This document shows positions 1-8,794 of a stretch of 64,000 nt of DNA, one piece after another. A program made the position numbers and the translations under genes. Numbering within the stretch: the first letter of the stretch is position 1; every line of letters starts with the position of its first letter. The notes beneath the pieces were generated by a model. That model saw nothing but the letters and a program-made list of their open reading frames with translations. It was not told the DNA's origin and did no database searches. Source of the stretch: Acidicapsa acidisoli (GTDB taxonomy: Bacteria > Acidobacteriota > Terriglobia > Terriglobales > Acidobacteriaceae); NCBI RefSeq assembly GCF_025685625.1, contig NZ_JAGSYI010000006.1, positions 204,169 through 268,168 of the forward strand, read 5' to 3'.

Positions 1-522
1 CTGCTTGCGCTCGCGCTTCACGGATCGCTCTACCTTGCACTTAAGACCAGCGGAGATCTCGAACAAAGAGCGCTTAACCGGGCGACGAGATTGTGGCCAG
101 CTGTATTTATTGTTACGTTGCTCAGCCTTCCTGCCACGGCAATTGCTCGCCCGAACTCGCTCGAAAACTATCGCGCGCATCCAATCGCATTTCTCGCGCC
201 TCTTCTGGTGATCGCGGGCCTCGTGGCCATACGATATGCTCTGCGAAAAAAGGCGAGCTTGGCTGCCTTCCGGGGTTCGTGTGTTTATCTTGCCGCGATG
301 CTTGCCGGAGCCGCGGCTGGACTATATCCCGTGCTGCTTCCCGCTGTTGGAAACCAGGGCCAGGACATAACGGTCGCGCGTGCGCTCGCCGGTCCGCATG
401 TCTTGCGCGTCGGGATTGTCTGGTGGAGTTTGGGCATTCTTCTGGCGCTGCTGTATTTCGGAATTTTGTACTGGCTCTTTCGCGGCAAGGTGGAACAGCA
501 AGCGGGCGGGTACGGGCACTGA
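1..522 (+). CDS. cydB: Cytochrome bd oxidase subunit II, C-terminal part (5' truncated by window)
   Basis: The frame is open from base 1 and gives 173 residues, about the C-terminal half of a normal CydB (~340 aa). The opening stretch, with HGSLYLALKT followed by LEQRALNRA, matches the loop and helix typical of CydB. Four hydrophobic segments follow, separated by short polar loops, as expected for an inner-membrane quinol oxidase subunit. Together with CydA it would reduce oxygen with electrons from quinol under low oxygen. The stop lies 2 nt before the outer-membrane factor start, so the efflux genes may be read through from the cyd transcript. Family assignment is from recognition of the CydB loop; the N-terminal half is not visible. 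Confidence 0.85.
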   Translation: MLALALHGSLYLALKTSGDLEQRALNRATRLWPAVFIVTLLSLPATAIARPNSLENYRAHPIAFLAPLLVIAGLVAIRYALRKKASLAAFRGSCVYLAAMLAGAAAGLYPVLLPAVGNQGQDITVARALAGPHVLRVGIVWWSLGILLALLYFGILYWLFRGKVEQQAGGYGH

Positions 523-524
523 AG

Positions 525-2006
525 ATGATCGCTTCCCGCCTGACCAGAAGACGCAGTTGGACGGCTCTTTGTATCTTTATCGCTGTCGAAGCTTTCGCCA
601 TGCCGGCATCGGGCCAGGACGGGCGAGCAATATCCAATTGCAGCGCAGTTATCAACACGAAAGATGCGGCGCGATGTATCGGCTCTGTGCGTCCGAATAT
701 TCCGATTCCGGCGATTGACCCGAAGCATATCTACACTCTTCCAGAGTTGATTGACATTGCGGAGATGGCTAGCCCCGAGGGCCGCATTGCGTGGACTAAC
801 GCCAAGCGTTCGCTCGAGCAAGCAGGAATCGATCGCGCGCTCTACTTACCGATTCTGAGCTTTGTCGCGCAGGGCAGCGATGCACGCTTTATCGTTCCTT
901 TTCCTGCACCGATTGCGCCCAGAGGCTATGTGACTGTGGGAGAGCAAATTGCTGCGGAGCAGTTGGAATTGGAATACGATTTACTTGACTTCGGTCGTGG
1001 ACAGAAGCTGGACGGCAGCAAGGCTCTGGAGATTGCTTCCGTACTTCGCCTTGGTCGTGTGCATCAGACACTGGCCTATTCGACTGCAACGGAGTTTTAT
1101 CGCGCACAGCGCACCATCGGCGAGCTAGCAGCGGCTAAAGTAATTCTTCAAACGGCCGAGACTCTGCTTGAGAACGCTCAGTTGCAGTATGACCATGGTC
1201 GCGCCACTCTGCCCGATCTACAAAACGCGCAAGCTGGCGCAGCGGAGGCGCGATTCAATCTGGCTGCCGCCGAGGGAGAGGCGAAGAAGTCGAAGCTTGC
1301 GCTGAGCGAAACAATTGGCGTTGAACCTACAACTGAAATCGAGATCGCTCCACAAAGTGGGAGAGACTTACCTGGCGCGTTCAATGACTCGGTGGAGGAT
1401 CTCATACACAATGCATGGAAGATGCGGCCCGACCTGCTGGCTCGTGCGCAGGAGCTTCGCCAGGCGCATGACAGCTACAAGATCGCTCGCGCCGCCTATC
1501 TTCCCAAGGCGAGTCTTAGTGCCAGTGGCGGCCAGACGAACGCATGGCCCTCGGCAGACTGGGGTCAACTGGGACCTGCAAGTGTCGCCACATGGTCCGT
1601 TGAAGCGAAGCTGCGTTGGGAGGTCTTTAACGGGGCGCGAAAGCATGAGGTTGCCGCTGCTCTCGCCGAGCAAAAAGCGGCCCGCGAAGAACAACGAGCT
1701 ACGGAGGATTCCGTCACGCGGCAGGTTTGGGAGGCTTATGTCGATTACGAGACGGCGATTGAGCAACAACAATCCTCGCAGAGCTTTCTGACCGCCGCAC
1801 AAATGTCGTATGACTCATCGCTGGATGCTTTCAAGTTTGGAGTGCGGTCACTAGTCGATGTGGTCGAGGCGGAACGCCAACTTGCGCAGGCAAGAGTAAC
1901 TGTTGTGCGATCGCAAGCTCAATTGATGCAGAGCGCAGTGGCGCTTACGTACGCGACAGGAAGCTTGCTGCAGAGTGGCACAACCTTGCCCGGAGCCCAT
2001 CCATGA
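525..2006 (+). CDS. TolC-family outer-membrane efflux factor
   Basis: Encodes 493 residues from the ATG just after the cydB stop; a longer in-frame reading exists upstream but overlaps cydB and has no signal peptide. The N-terminus has a basic start, a hydrophobic core and a cleavage-like ASGQ site. The rest is two alanine/glutamine-rich helical repeats (about residues 70-280 and 300-480), the outer-membrane efflux protein architecture. It should form the trimeric channel for the adaptor and permease downstream. The stop overlaps the next start in an ATGA, so the genes are translationally coupled. The substrate cannot be read from sequence; aromatic acids are suggested by the FUSC partner. 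Confidence 0.88.
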   Translation: MIASRLTRRRSWTALCIFIAVEAFAMPASGQDGRAISNCSAVINTKDAARCIGSVRPNIPIPAIDPKHIYTLPELIDIAEMASPEGRIAWTNAKRSLEQAGIDRALYLPILSFVAQGSDARFIVPFPAPIAPRGYVTVGEQIAAEQLELEYDLLDFGRGQKLDGSKALEIASVLRLGRVHQTLAYSTATEFYRAQRTIGELAAAKVILQTAETLLENAQLQYDHGRATLPDLQNAQAGAAEARFNLAAAEGEAKKSKLALSETIGVEPTTEIEIAPQSGRDLPGAFNDSVEDLIHNAWKMRPDLLARAQELRQAHDSYKIARAAYLPKASLSASGGQTNAWPSADWGQLGPASVATWSVEAKLRWEVFNGARKHEVAAALAEQKAAREEQRATEDSVTRQVWEAYVDYETAIEQQQSSQSFLTAAQMSYDSSLDAFKFGVRSLVDVVEAERQLAQARVTVVRSQAQLMQSAVALTYATGSLLQSGTTLPGAHP

Positions 2007-2275
2007 AAGGTGTCTTTCGTCCAATCGCCTTCGTTGGCTCCACATTTCCGATCATGTGCGCGATGGGTTGCAGGCTTAATCCAAATGTGGAGATTGTTGG
2101 CTCCTACTTTCCCGGCTGGATGATCTCGCTAACCTCGGGCGTGGTGCTTACGCTTGTAGCGAACACGTTGCTTCGCAGGAAAGGATTGGACCGCTCCATC
2201 GGACACCCGGCGATTATCTATCCGGGCATGGTGGTTCTGTTCACATGCTTGCTCTGGTTGTGCTTTTTTGACTGA
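2003..2275 (+). CDS. YtcA-like small membrane lipoprotein
   Basis: A 90-residue protein starting in an ATGA overlap with the outer-membrane factor. It has a short hydrophobic leader ending in a Cys (residue 23, context AMGC, an imperfect lipobox), then a YFPGWM motif and two predicted membrane segments (about 39-57 and 68-89). This order, Cys followed by NPxxxxxGSYFPGW and two helices, is that of the YtcA family, found next to HlyD/FUSC efflux genes. Its biochemical role is unknown; its position suggests it helps assemble or anchor the pump. Lipidation is an inference. Confidence 0.7.
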   Translation: MKGVFRPIAFVGSTFPIMCAMGCRLNPNVEIVGSYFPGWMISLTSGVVLTLVANTLLRRKGLDRSIGHPAIIYPGMVVLFTCLLWLCFFD

Positions 2276-2288
2276 AGTGAAAGAAAGA

Positions 2289-3473
2289 ATGTCTCACGAC
2301 AAAGCTAAACTCGGGCGGTTGATTGGAATCGGAATCGTCAGCCTGGCGGCCATCACCCTGCTGATTTCAGCGGTCCAGGTCGACGACCATCCAAGGACCG
2401 ATGATGCAACTGTACGCGCAAATTCAATTGCATTTGCGCCCGAGGTGGAAGGCCGCGTCGTCAGCCTGCCAGTGCAGGATAACCAGGCTGTGCACAAGGG
2501 CGATGTACTGTTTGTGATCGATCCACGGCCCTATGAGTATGCGCTTGCCCAGGCCAAGGCCGACCAGGCAACGCTTGAGGGCCAGATCGAAGACGAGCGG
2601 CGGCACATTGCCGTGGAGCAGAGCGCGGTCGGAACTGCTCAGGCCGGCGTGACGGGTTCGAAGAGCGGAGTTAGTGCTGCACAGGCCAGTTATCTCGCCG
2701 CGAAGGCCGCCGTCGAACATGCTGACGCAGCGCAGAGCGCGGCGGAGGCACAACTTCGCTTTGCGCAGAATGATTACAACCGGATCGCCCCGCTCCTGAC
2801 GAAGCACTACGTTACCGTGCAGCAGGTCGATCAGGCCCAGACGGTGCTGAGTGTCGCAAAGCAGAGCTACCAAGAGGCATCTTCGCAACTACTGCAGGCG
2901 CAGGCGCAGGAGTCGATGGCGCTTGCGACCAAGGAAACAGCGGCGGCAAGTTTCGAGGCATCGCAGTCAAAGCTCGGTGAGGCGAAGCATACCGTCGACA
3001 ACCTGGTGACGTTAATGGCGGAACGTCCCAACCGCGCCGCAAAGGTGCAGCAGGCAGAGCTAAACCTGCAGTGGTGTTACGTGAAGGCGCCCTTCGATGG
3101 CTATGTGACGAACATGAATATTTCGCAGGGCGCTTATGCACATGTCGGCACACCGATATTTACCTTGGTTGATACAACCACATGGTGGGTGCTCGCGAGT
3201 TATCGGGAATCGAAATTGAGGCACATCAGACCGGGGATGCATGTAGAAGTCTATTTGATGGAACATCCTACACACCGCTTCAACGGAGTTGTTGACAGCG
3301 TCGGGCGCGGCGTTTTTCCAGAAGATGGAGCAGTCGAGGGAGGCTTCCCAGAAGTAGATCGCACGTTGAACTGGGTACACCTTTCGGCGCGCTTTCCGGT
3401 GCGTATCCGCGTAACTGATCCTGATCCCGAGTTCTTCCGCGTCGGAGCAACCGCAATCACGGTTGTGCGGTAG
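2289..3473 (+). CDS. HlyD/EmrA-type efflux adaptor (membrane fusion protein)
   Basis: 394 residues from an ATG 13 nt after the previous stop; a TTG 21 nt upstream is in frame but less likely. One N-terminal membrane anchor (about residues 8-27) is followed by a split biotinyl/lipoyl domain: the first half around VEGRVVSLPVQDNQ and the second around CYVKAPFDGYVTN. Between them lies a long Ala/Gln-rich coiled-coil hairpin. A beta-barrel region starting TPIFTLVDTTTWWV completes it. This is the AaeA/EmrA layout. It should bridge the FUSC permease and the outer-membrane factor. Confidence 0.9.
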   Translation: MSHDKAKLGRLIGIGIVSLAAITLLISAVQVDDHPRTDDATVRANSIAFAPEVEGRVVSLPVQDNQAVHKGDVLFVIDPRPYEYALAQAKADQATLEGQIEDERRHIAVEQSAVGTAQAGVTGSKSGVSAAQASYLAAKAAVEHADAAQSAAEAQLRFAQNDYNRIAPLLTKHYVTVQQVDQAQTVLSVAKQSYQEASSQLLQAQAQESMALATKETAAASFEASQSKLGEAKHTVDNLVTLMAERPNRAAKVQQAELNLQWCYVKAPFDGYVTNMNISQGAYAHVGTPIFTLVDTTTWWVLASYRESKLRHIRPGMHVEVYLMEHPTHRFNGVVDSVGRGVFPEDGAVEGGFPEVDRTLNWVHLSARFPVRIRVTDPDPEFFRVGATAITVVR

Positions 3474-3483
3474 AGAGAATCAA

Positions 3484-5352
3484 ATGGCGCGAACCCGATT
3501 CCGAAATACTGATGTGCTTCGCCTGATAGTCGCAGAGCTTGCGCCGTTCCGTGGGCGATTTGCAGGAAGCACGCGAGATACAATCGGCATCGTCTCTGCG
3601 CTGGCCATCTGCATGACACTGCGCGTACCAGGAATTGCGCTTGCGCTTTCCCTGCTCTTTCTGCTGCAGCGTGACCGGCCTGGACTGACGTTGCGAAGCG
3701 CGGCGCAGATGCTGGGTGGAGCTGCGACTGCATGCGTCGCCTCGCTCTTCTGGGTACAGATCACAGACGGAACGGAGGTCGCCCGGTACATAGGATTCAT
3801 ACTGGGAATCTTCCTTGCTGCATTTGGAATGGCGAATACTTCGCTTCCATTGTTCTTCACAATATTTGGATTCTACGGCTTTATCGACCTTGCAGCATGG
3901 GATACCCACAGCAAGCCGAATGTGATCGTCACGAACAACCTCTACGAAATTGCCGCGCTCGCGATTGTCGTGCTGAGCGCTGTAGCTGTTGAATACGTTT
4001 TTGGAATTCAACGGCCCGAAGAAGAACTTGAACGCGAAATGCGCAAGCATCTGTCTTTGTTGTCGCGCTTCTTCCAATTGCTCGCCCAGGAACCATCCGT
4101 TCAAGATCAGGCGGAACTTCGTTCGTTGCACAGGGCTGTCGTGCAATCGGCACATATCGGCGATATGCGCATGAACGAACTCTATGAACGTGTGCGGAAC
4201 ATCAGTCCAACACTCACCAAAGTTCCTCTTGGGCTGCACTACCGGATAGGTCTGCTGACTCGCATACTTGAAAGGAGTTCCCTCGTTGGATTTAATATCA
4301 TCGCCAAGAGGGATCGGGAGGACCGGGCCTACTGTGCCGCAATCGCGGCAGAATGCGACCGCGTGATTGACGGAGACGAGACAGGTGAGTGCGAAGTGCA
4401 ATTTGAGCAATTGCCAGCATCGTCCTCTACATGGTTGATCGATATCCTCAAAGAGCTTCGACATTATTCCGATAGCCACATGTTGCCAACGGCCTCAGCG
4501 AGCAATCCAGCCGTGCCGTCCGCGGAGATCAGGCCAACCTTTCGACTCTCTTTGCCCGGCGCCTTCCACTCGGCCGACAACACGACATATGCTCTCAAGC
4601 TTACGCTTGCAGCAACGGTCTGCTATACAGTTTACAACGCCATCTCGTGGCCCGGCATTCATACATGCGTCATTACGGTGCTCTTCACAGGGCTCAGTCC
4701 CACAGGCCAGATGAAACAAAGGCAGACTTACCGCTTCTTTGGCACGGCTGTAGGAGGATTTTTGGCGATTGCCGCGGAATCGCTGTTCTTTCCTAACATG
4801 GATTCGGTCACCTCCCTTATCTGCCTCGTGGCCGTAGTCGCGTTTATTTCAGGGTGGGTGTTACGAAGCCCGCATATGGGGTCAGTGGGCATACAGATCG
4901 GTTTCGCGTTCTTCCTCACCACGCTCCAGGAATTCACCGCAACAACCCAGATTGCGACCGCTCGCGACCGCGTCATCGGAGTGTCACTCGGTTCTCTGGT
5001 TATGTGGTTTATTTTTGACCAGATGTGGCCGATGCGCACGAGCCAGGCGCTCAGCCAGATTCTGCGCCGGATTCAGAATGCCGCTACTCAGTTGCACCAG
5101 GCTGATCACCAGCACAAACCACGGATGTTCGCGTACAGCCTCTCCCGGTTACGCATTGCGGTGTCACTTGATCTTGCTACGATGCAGCAATTGGAATCTG
5201 GAGCTTATTTCGATTTTGGTCGAGGGCACGTGCGCGAACTTGCCCAGAGCCGGAGGCTTATTCGCAAGATTGAAGTTGCGGCTTCAGAGTTTTACACCGA
5301 AGCCCTGCGCCAGCGAAACGATATATTGCCTCAGAGGACCTCTGACTGTTGA
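3484..5352 (+). CDS. FUSC-family aromatic-acid-type efflux permease
   Basis: 622 residues; the ATG follows an AGAGAG site, preferred over a TTG that overlaps the adaptor. Two blocks of membrane helices (about residues 30-170 and 360-510) flank a long soluble segment, as in AaeB/fusaric-acid-resistance proteins. In the second block, a GLSPTGQMKQR-like loop and the FFGTAVGGFLAI helix are typical of FUSC members. It is the last gene of the cydB-adjacent efflux operon. It probably exports aromatic carboxylic acids or similar weak acids across the inner membrane; the substrate is inferred from the family only. Confidence 0.85.
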   Translation: MARTRFRNTDVLRLIVAELAPFRGRFAGSTRDTIGIVSALAICMTLRVPGIALALSLLFLLQRDRPGLTLRSAAQMLGGAATACVASLFWVQITDGTEVARYIGFILGIFLAAFGMANTSLPLFFTIFGFYGFIDLAAWDTHSKPNVIVTNNLYEIAALAIVVLSAVAVEYVFGIQRPEEELEREMRKHLSLLSRFFQLLAQEPSVQDQAELRSLHRAVVQSAHIGDMRMNELYERVRNISPTLTKVPLGLHYRIGLLTRILERSSLVGFNIIAKRDREDRAYCAAIAAECDRVIDGDETGECEVQFEQLPASSSTWLIDILKELRHYSDSHMLPTASASNPAVPSAEIRPTFRLSLPGAFHSADNTTYALKLTLAATVCYTVYNAISWPGIHTCVITVLFTGLSPTGQMKQRQTYRFFGTAVGGFLAIAAESLFFPNMDSVTSLICLVAVVAFISGWVLRSPHMGSVGIQIGFAFFLTTLQEFTATTQIATARDRVIGVSLGSLVMWFIFDQMWPMRTSQALSQILRRIQNAATQLHQADHQHKPRMFAYSLSRLRIAVSLDLATMQQLESGAYFDFGRGHVRELAQSRRLIRKIEVAASEFYTEALRQRNDILPQRTSDC

Positions 5353-5379
5353 GTGGACTTGCATGAAAGGCTGGGAAGG

Positions 5380-6333
5380 CTACTTTCTGGGCCGTTTTTC
5401 GCGAGCTTTCGGCGCATCCCCCAGCGGAGTTGATTGATGCCGCCTCTCTTCGCGAAGATGACTCAGGAACAAGCCAGGCAAACCAGCTGGCTCGGGTCCA
5501 AGACTGTAGATGAGGGAAAACTGGCGCTTGAGATGAACCCCGCGGATTTGGACCATCTTAACCGTGCCGATCAAGAGCGCACGGCGAAGGGCGCGGCGGG
5601 AGACGAAGCCGATTCCAAGACCAGCTTCGACACTGGCCAGGATGCCCTCCGTGGAATCTACCTCCATCACGTGCTTGAGATCCCTGATGAGGAGCCCATG
5701 CTCCATAAGGGCTTGTTCGACGATTTCGCGAGTGCCTGAGCCACGCTCGCGCACGAGCAGGTGTGACTCTTTCAAATCCGTCATCGCTATTTCGCGGGTG
5801 TAATCCCACTCGTGGCTCGCTGGAACTGTCAAGACAAGTTCGTCTTCGATCCACGGTTCGACGGTTACATCACGGGTTTGCGCGGGACCTTCAATCAAGC
5901 CAAGCGGCGCTCGCTGCGAAACGATCAATTGTATGACTTCCTCGGTCTTGGAACTCTCGATGGCGAATTGGACTGAGGGATGGAGCCGAACGAAGTCGCC
6001 CAGGATGCGAGGCAACGCAAACTGCGCGATGGTCAGGGAGGCCGCAATTCGCAGTTCACCGCGAACTTCGCCGACCAGAGTGCTCATTTCCTCCTCAGCC
6101 CTCGCTACCAGCGCATCCATCTGTTTTACATATCTCAGCAGAATCGCTCCCGCAGGGGTCAGAGTGACTTCTTTGCCCGTGCGATCAAAAAGCGGAACGG
6201 AGAGTGTCTCCTCAAGTGCCCTGATCTGTTGTGTGACCGCTGGCTGAGTGAGATATAAGTGGTCCGCCGCCTTTCGAAAATGACGTTGTTCGGCAACCGT
6301 CCGAAAGACCTTGAGACGAAAATTTTCGATCAC
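5380..6333 (-). CDS. LysR-family transcriptional regulator
   Basis: A GTG start at 6333 gives 317 residues beginning VIENFRLKVF, which matches the usual LysR start; the longer reading begins at a TTG. A winged-helix domain occupies residues 1-60 (FRKAADHLYLTQPAVTQQIR, then LFDRTG), followed by a periplasmic-binding-like effector domain. The two genes converge, with FUSC ending 27 nt away. The divergent neighbour is the exported protein at 6895, across a 561-nt gap. Family is clear from sequence; target and inducer are not. A CysB/CbbR-type effector pocket cannot be assigned. Confidence 0.88.
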   Translation of the reverse strand: MIENFRLKVFRTVAEQRHFRKAADHLYLTQPAVTQQIRALEETLSVPLFDRTGKEVTLTPAGAILLRYVKQMDALVARAEEEMSTLVGEVRGELRIAASLTIAQFALPRILGDFVRLHPSVQFAIESSKTEEVIQLIVSQRAPLGLIEGPAQTRDVTVEPWIEDELVLTVPASHEWDYTREIAMTDLKESHLLVRERGSGTREIVEQALMEHGLLIRDLKHVMEVDSTEGILASVEAGLGIGFVSRRALRRALLIGTVKMVQIRGVHLKRQFSLIYSLGPEPAGLPGLFLSHLREERRHQSTPLGDAPKAREKRPRK

Positions 6334-6894
6334 GGATATGTTTCCATTCCCGGCCAAGCTTCGATGTTTATCATTCGCCGGAGTAGTATGCCACTCTCAA
6401 TCGCGCGAAAATGCGCGTAACATGCATACTTCGATAATATCGTAATTCTCCGCATTCAGCGGGCCGGGACGCTCTCTACGCGTTTGCGTTCCCGACGAAT
6501 GAGCAGCACTTATGTGAAGAACCCGGCCTACCTCCACGCGCATCAGATGGAGTAGGGGAAAGCCAAACCTGGGGAGCCAGACCGGTACTCCAAATCAAGA
6601 CGCCATAGCGGGATATGGTTGAGATCCCAGGTCCAGGCGTCGGAGCATCATACTTCAATTCTTTTTAATTTGCGCCGGACTGATCCGCCTGGGTCTAACT
6701 TGGCACTCATCGCCGCAACTTCATGCAGGGTATCTTTAACGGGCGACAAATCCATTCGGCCACGCTATTTGATTTCACTTTGATTAGAAACTCTCGCACT
6801 ACGACTGCTCACAAGCACTAATGCCTTATAAGAATTTGTACTTGGACGCGACAGTTTTATAGAGCGAGACTTGTAAATGTAAAGGAGAGGTCAC
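6334..6894. other. Long intergenic region between LysR gene and exported-protein gene
   Basis: No convincing gene is seen. It includes an 11-bp palindrome (CGATAATATCG, 6432-6442) on the LysR side and a 60-codon minus-strand frame (6476-6658) with no recognisable content. The right end holds a candidate promoter for the downstream gene. The region is long for this genome and could hide a small RNA or a degraded gene. Confidence 0.4.
6836..6863 (+). promoter_or_regulatory. Candidate sigma-70-type promoter for the exported protein gene
   Basis: TTGTAC at 6836-6841 and TATAGA at 6858-6863 are separated by 16 nt, and the coding start follows about 30 nt later behind an AAAGGAGAGG ribosome site. 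This is a consensus match by eye only. Confidence 0.35.
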
Positions 6895-7578
6895 ATGAAC
6901 CACACAGTCAAAAGCATCTTCCTCGCGGCAGCGGTCAGCTTCGCTTCCGTCAACGCTCAGGCTTCCACATTGGGTAAGAGCGACTTCATCGTACAGGAGC
7001 TACCGACCAACCCACAGTTGGCACAGAATACAAATCAGGACTTTTTATTGCACGAGAACAATGGCTCTTCTTATTTGTACGTAGAACAGCAGGAAGGCGC
7101 AGTCCTGACCATATTTGATGTAACCGACCCCGCTCATATGAAGCTCGCTGCATCCGTTCGCACTGAAGCGCATGGGGCTTATGATTTCGTTAGTCCGATC
7201 GGCACCAGCGCTGAGCTGATCATGTTCCGCGACGGATCAGGAACTGCGGTGCTGGATCTCCGCAAACACAATGCACCACGCGTTGTAGCTATCCAGGGCC
7301 CTGCAACTGCTCCGACGGAAATGCTTGGCACTGCCGGCTATCTTTCATCGATGCAACATGCTTATTTTCCTGTCCACCAAGCGCGAGATATTCAACTCGT
7401 CGAAACCTCACTGACGCCGCGAGTTGTCACGACCGTATCCGAGGTTACCCGTCAGATCAACCGCTCGGAAACCGGGACCGTCTTTCTTTTGAACACTGGA
7501 AAGGTGATCGCAATTCGACGTCTTGATGCCGAACGGGAATATGCAAACGAACAGGAACGTCTTAGAGACAACGACTAA
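6895..7578 (+). CDS. Exported protein of unknown function, LVIVD/propeller-like
   Basis: 227 residues behind a strong AAAGGAGAGG site. A signal peptide is clear (basic start, hydrophobic FLAAAVSFASV, cleavage after AQA at residue 23). The mature part contains short repeats of the kind VLTIFDVTDPAHMKLAASV and AVLDLRKHNAPRVVAI, which resemble LVIVD-type beta-propeller strands found in secreted proteins. The C-terminal tail is charged. No catalytic motif is seen. It is monocistronic, with its own promoter-like site and a strong terminator. Function unknown. Confidence 0.75.
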   Translation: MNHTVKSIFLAAAVSFASVNAQASTLGKSDFIVQELPTNPQLAQNTNQDFLLHENNGSSYLYVEQQEGAVLTIFDVTDPAHMKLAASVRTEAHGAYDFVSPIGTSAELIMFRDGSGTAVLDLRKHNAPRVVAIQGPATAPTEMLGTAGYLSSMQHAYFPVHQARDIQLVETSLTPRVVTTVSEVTRQINRSETGTVFLLNTGKVIAIRRLDAEREYANEQERLRDND

Positions 7579-7609
7579 TTACATCGACACAATAGCTTAA
7601 GCGAGACCG

Positions 7610-7653
7610 AGCCAGCGCCCACCGTGTGAGATTTCACGCGGTGGGCGCTGGCT
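7610..7653. terminator. Strong bidirectional terminator
   Basis: A perfect 14-bp inverted repeat (arms 7610-7623 and 7640-7653, AGCCAGCGCCCACC and its complement) has a 16-nt loop that can itself pair partly. TTTT follows on the plus strand. It lies between the converging exported-protein gene and fdhD. Confidence 0.8.
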
Positions 7654-7747
7654 TTTGTGGGTAATATCTGTTTGAGTTGTGCCGCCAGAGCGCCACCTAA
7701 GGAGCAGTGCTGAGAAGTGGTTGGATTGCAGAGACCAGTGGCAGATT

Positions 7748-8689
7748 TTATACGGCTGTCTTTCCCTTGATATGCTCGGCCCCGTGATAGATGTTGAAAT
7801 GGTCGTCACGCAGAAAGCCTACAAGGATAATGTCAAACTCTCTGGCAACCTGCACAGCGAGACTGGACGGAGCGCCAACGGATGCCACCATGAAAACGCC
7901 TCCCATCAGCGCTTTCTGCAACAGCTCAAAGCTGGCGCGGCCCGAAAGTAGCAGCAGCGCATGTCGCAGTGGCGTCCGATCCGCGAGAAACTCCGAACCG
8001 AGAAGTTTGTCTACGGCATTGTGACGCCCGACATCTTCCCGCATTGCCAGGAGCTTGCCGTCAGCATTGAAGAGACCTGCTCCGTGAAGTCCGCCAGTAC
8101 GATCGAATACGCTTTGCGATTCACGCAGTCGCGATGGGAGCGTGTAAAGGATATTGGCATTGATCGCGAACGAGTTCCTGATGCGCGCCGGACAGACTGT
8201 CTGGAGAGCAAGGAGCGAGGCTTTGCCGCAGATACCACAACTGGATGTCGTATAGAAATTTCGCTCGAGATTCGCGAGGCTTACTTCAACTTCCGGGCTC
8301 AGTTCGACCCGCACTTTGTTCAACCTAGGTTGATAAGGCAAAGCGCTCTGCTGCCAGGCATCGGACTCTGGCGCTGACGCCATGCTTTCGGGCGCGTATG
8401 TGATGCGCTCAACGTCGTTTATGTCGCGGACAACTCCTTCGGTCATCAGGAAGCCGGCGGCGAGTTCGAAGTCATCTCCAGGAGTGCGCATTGTCACCGA
8501 GATCGATTTCATCGCTCGGGCATTGGATGGTCCGTGGACAAGTTGGATTTCGAGAGGCTCTTCGACAGCGAGGAATTCCTCCGCTGGAAAGGAATTCAAG
8601 CCTTTCACCTTTTGGACGGAGACTTTGACGGAGGCGCGACTCTGCTCTCCTGTCGAGGATTGGCCGGAGATTGGCGTGATGGAATCCAT
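7748..8689 (-). CDS. fdhD: Formate dehydrogenase accessory sulfurtransferase FdhD
   Basis: 313 residues. The signature TTSSCGICGKASL carries the two Cys of the CxxC motif that relays sulfur from IscS to the molybdenum/tungsten cofactor of formate dehydrogenase. Further family features are FELAAGFLMTEGVV near residue 75, the GGLHGAGLF segment and the MREDVGRHNAVDKLLG block. The reaction is sulfuration of the bis-MGD cofactor in the cytoplasm. It lies downstream of the nitrilase gene on the same strand with a 105-nt gap. No formate dehydrogenase structural gene is present in this window, so its partner enzyme lies elsewhere. Confidence 0.95.
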   Translation of the reverse strand: MDSITPISGQSSTGEQSRASVKVSVQKVKGLNSFPAEEFLAVEEPLEIQLVHGPSNARAMKSISVTMRTPGDDFELAAGFLMTEGVVRDINDVERITYAPESMASAPESDAWQQSALPYQPRLNKVRVELSPEVEVSLANLERNFYTTSSCGICGKASLLALQTVCPARIRNSFAINANILYTLPSRLRESQSVFDRTGGLHGAGLFNADGKLLAMREDVGRHNAVDKLLGSEFLADRTPLRHALLLLSGRASFELLQKALMGGVFMVASVGAPSSLAVQVAREFDIILVGFLRDDHFNIYHGAEHIKGKTAV

Positions 8690-8794
8690 ACTTCTTTTGG
8701 ATGTATCAACCCAGCATTCGGCTTGAAAGACTTGTGTACGCGATCAAGCAAGGGGATAAGCTCGGTGCGGGAGCTAGAGCACTTAGTTCGCGCC

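Noticed and set aside
3457..4479. 340-codon minus-strand frame
   Set aside because: It lies wholly opposite the FUSC permease gene, shows no family features and has biased low-complexity translation; a shadow frame.
6476..6658. 60-codon minus-strand frame in the LysR gap
   Set aside because: No ribosome site, no recognisable domain and short length; kept only as part of an intergenic region.
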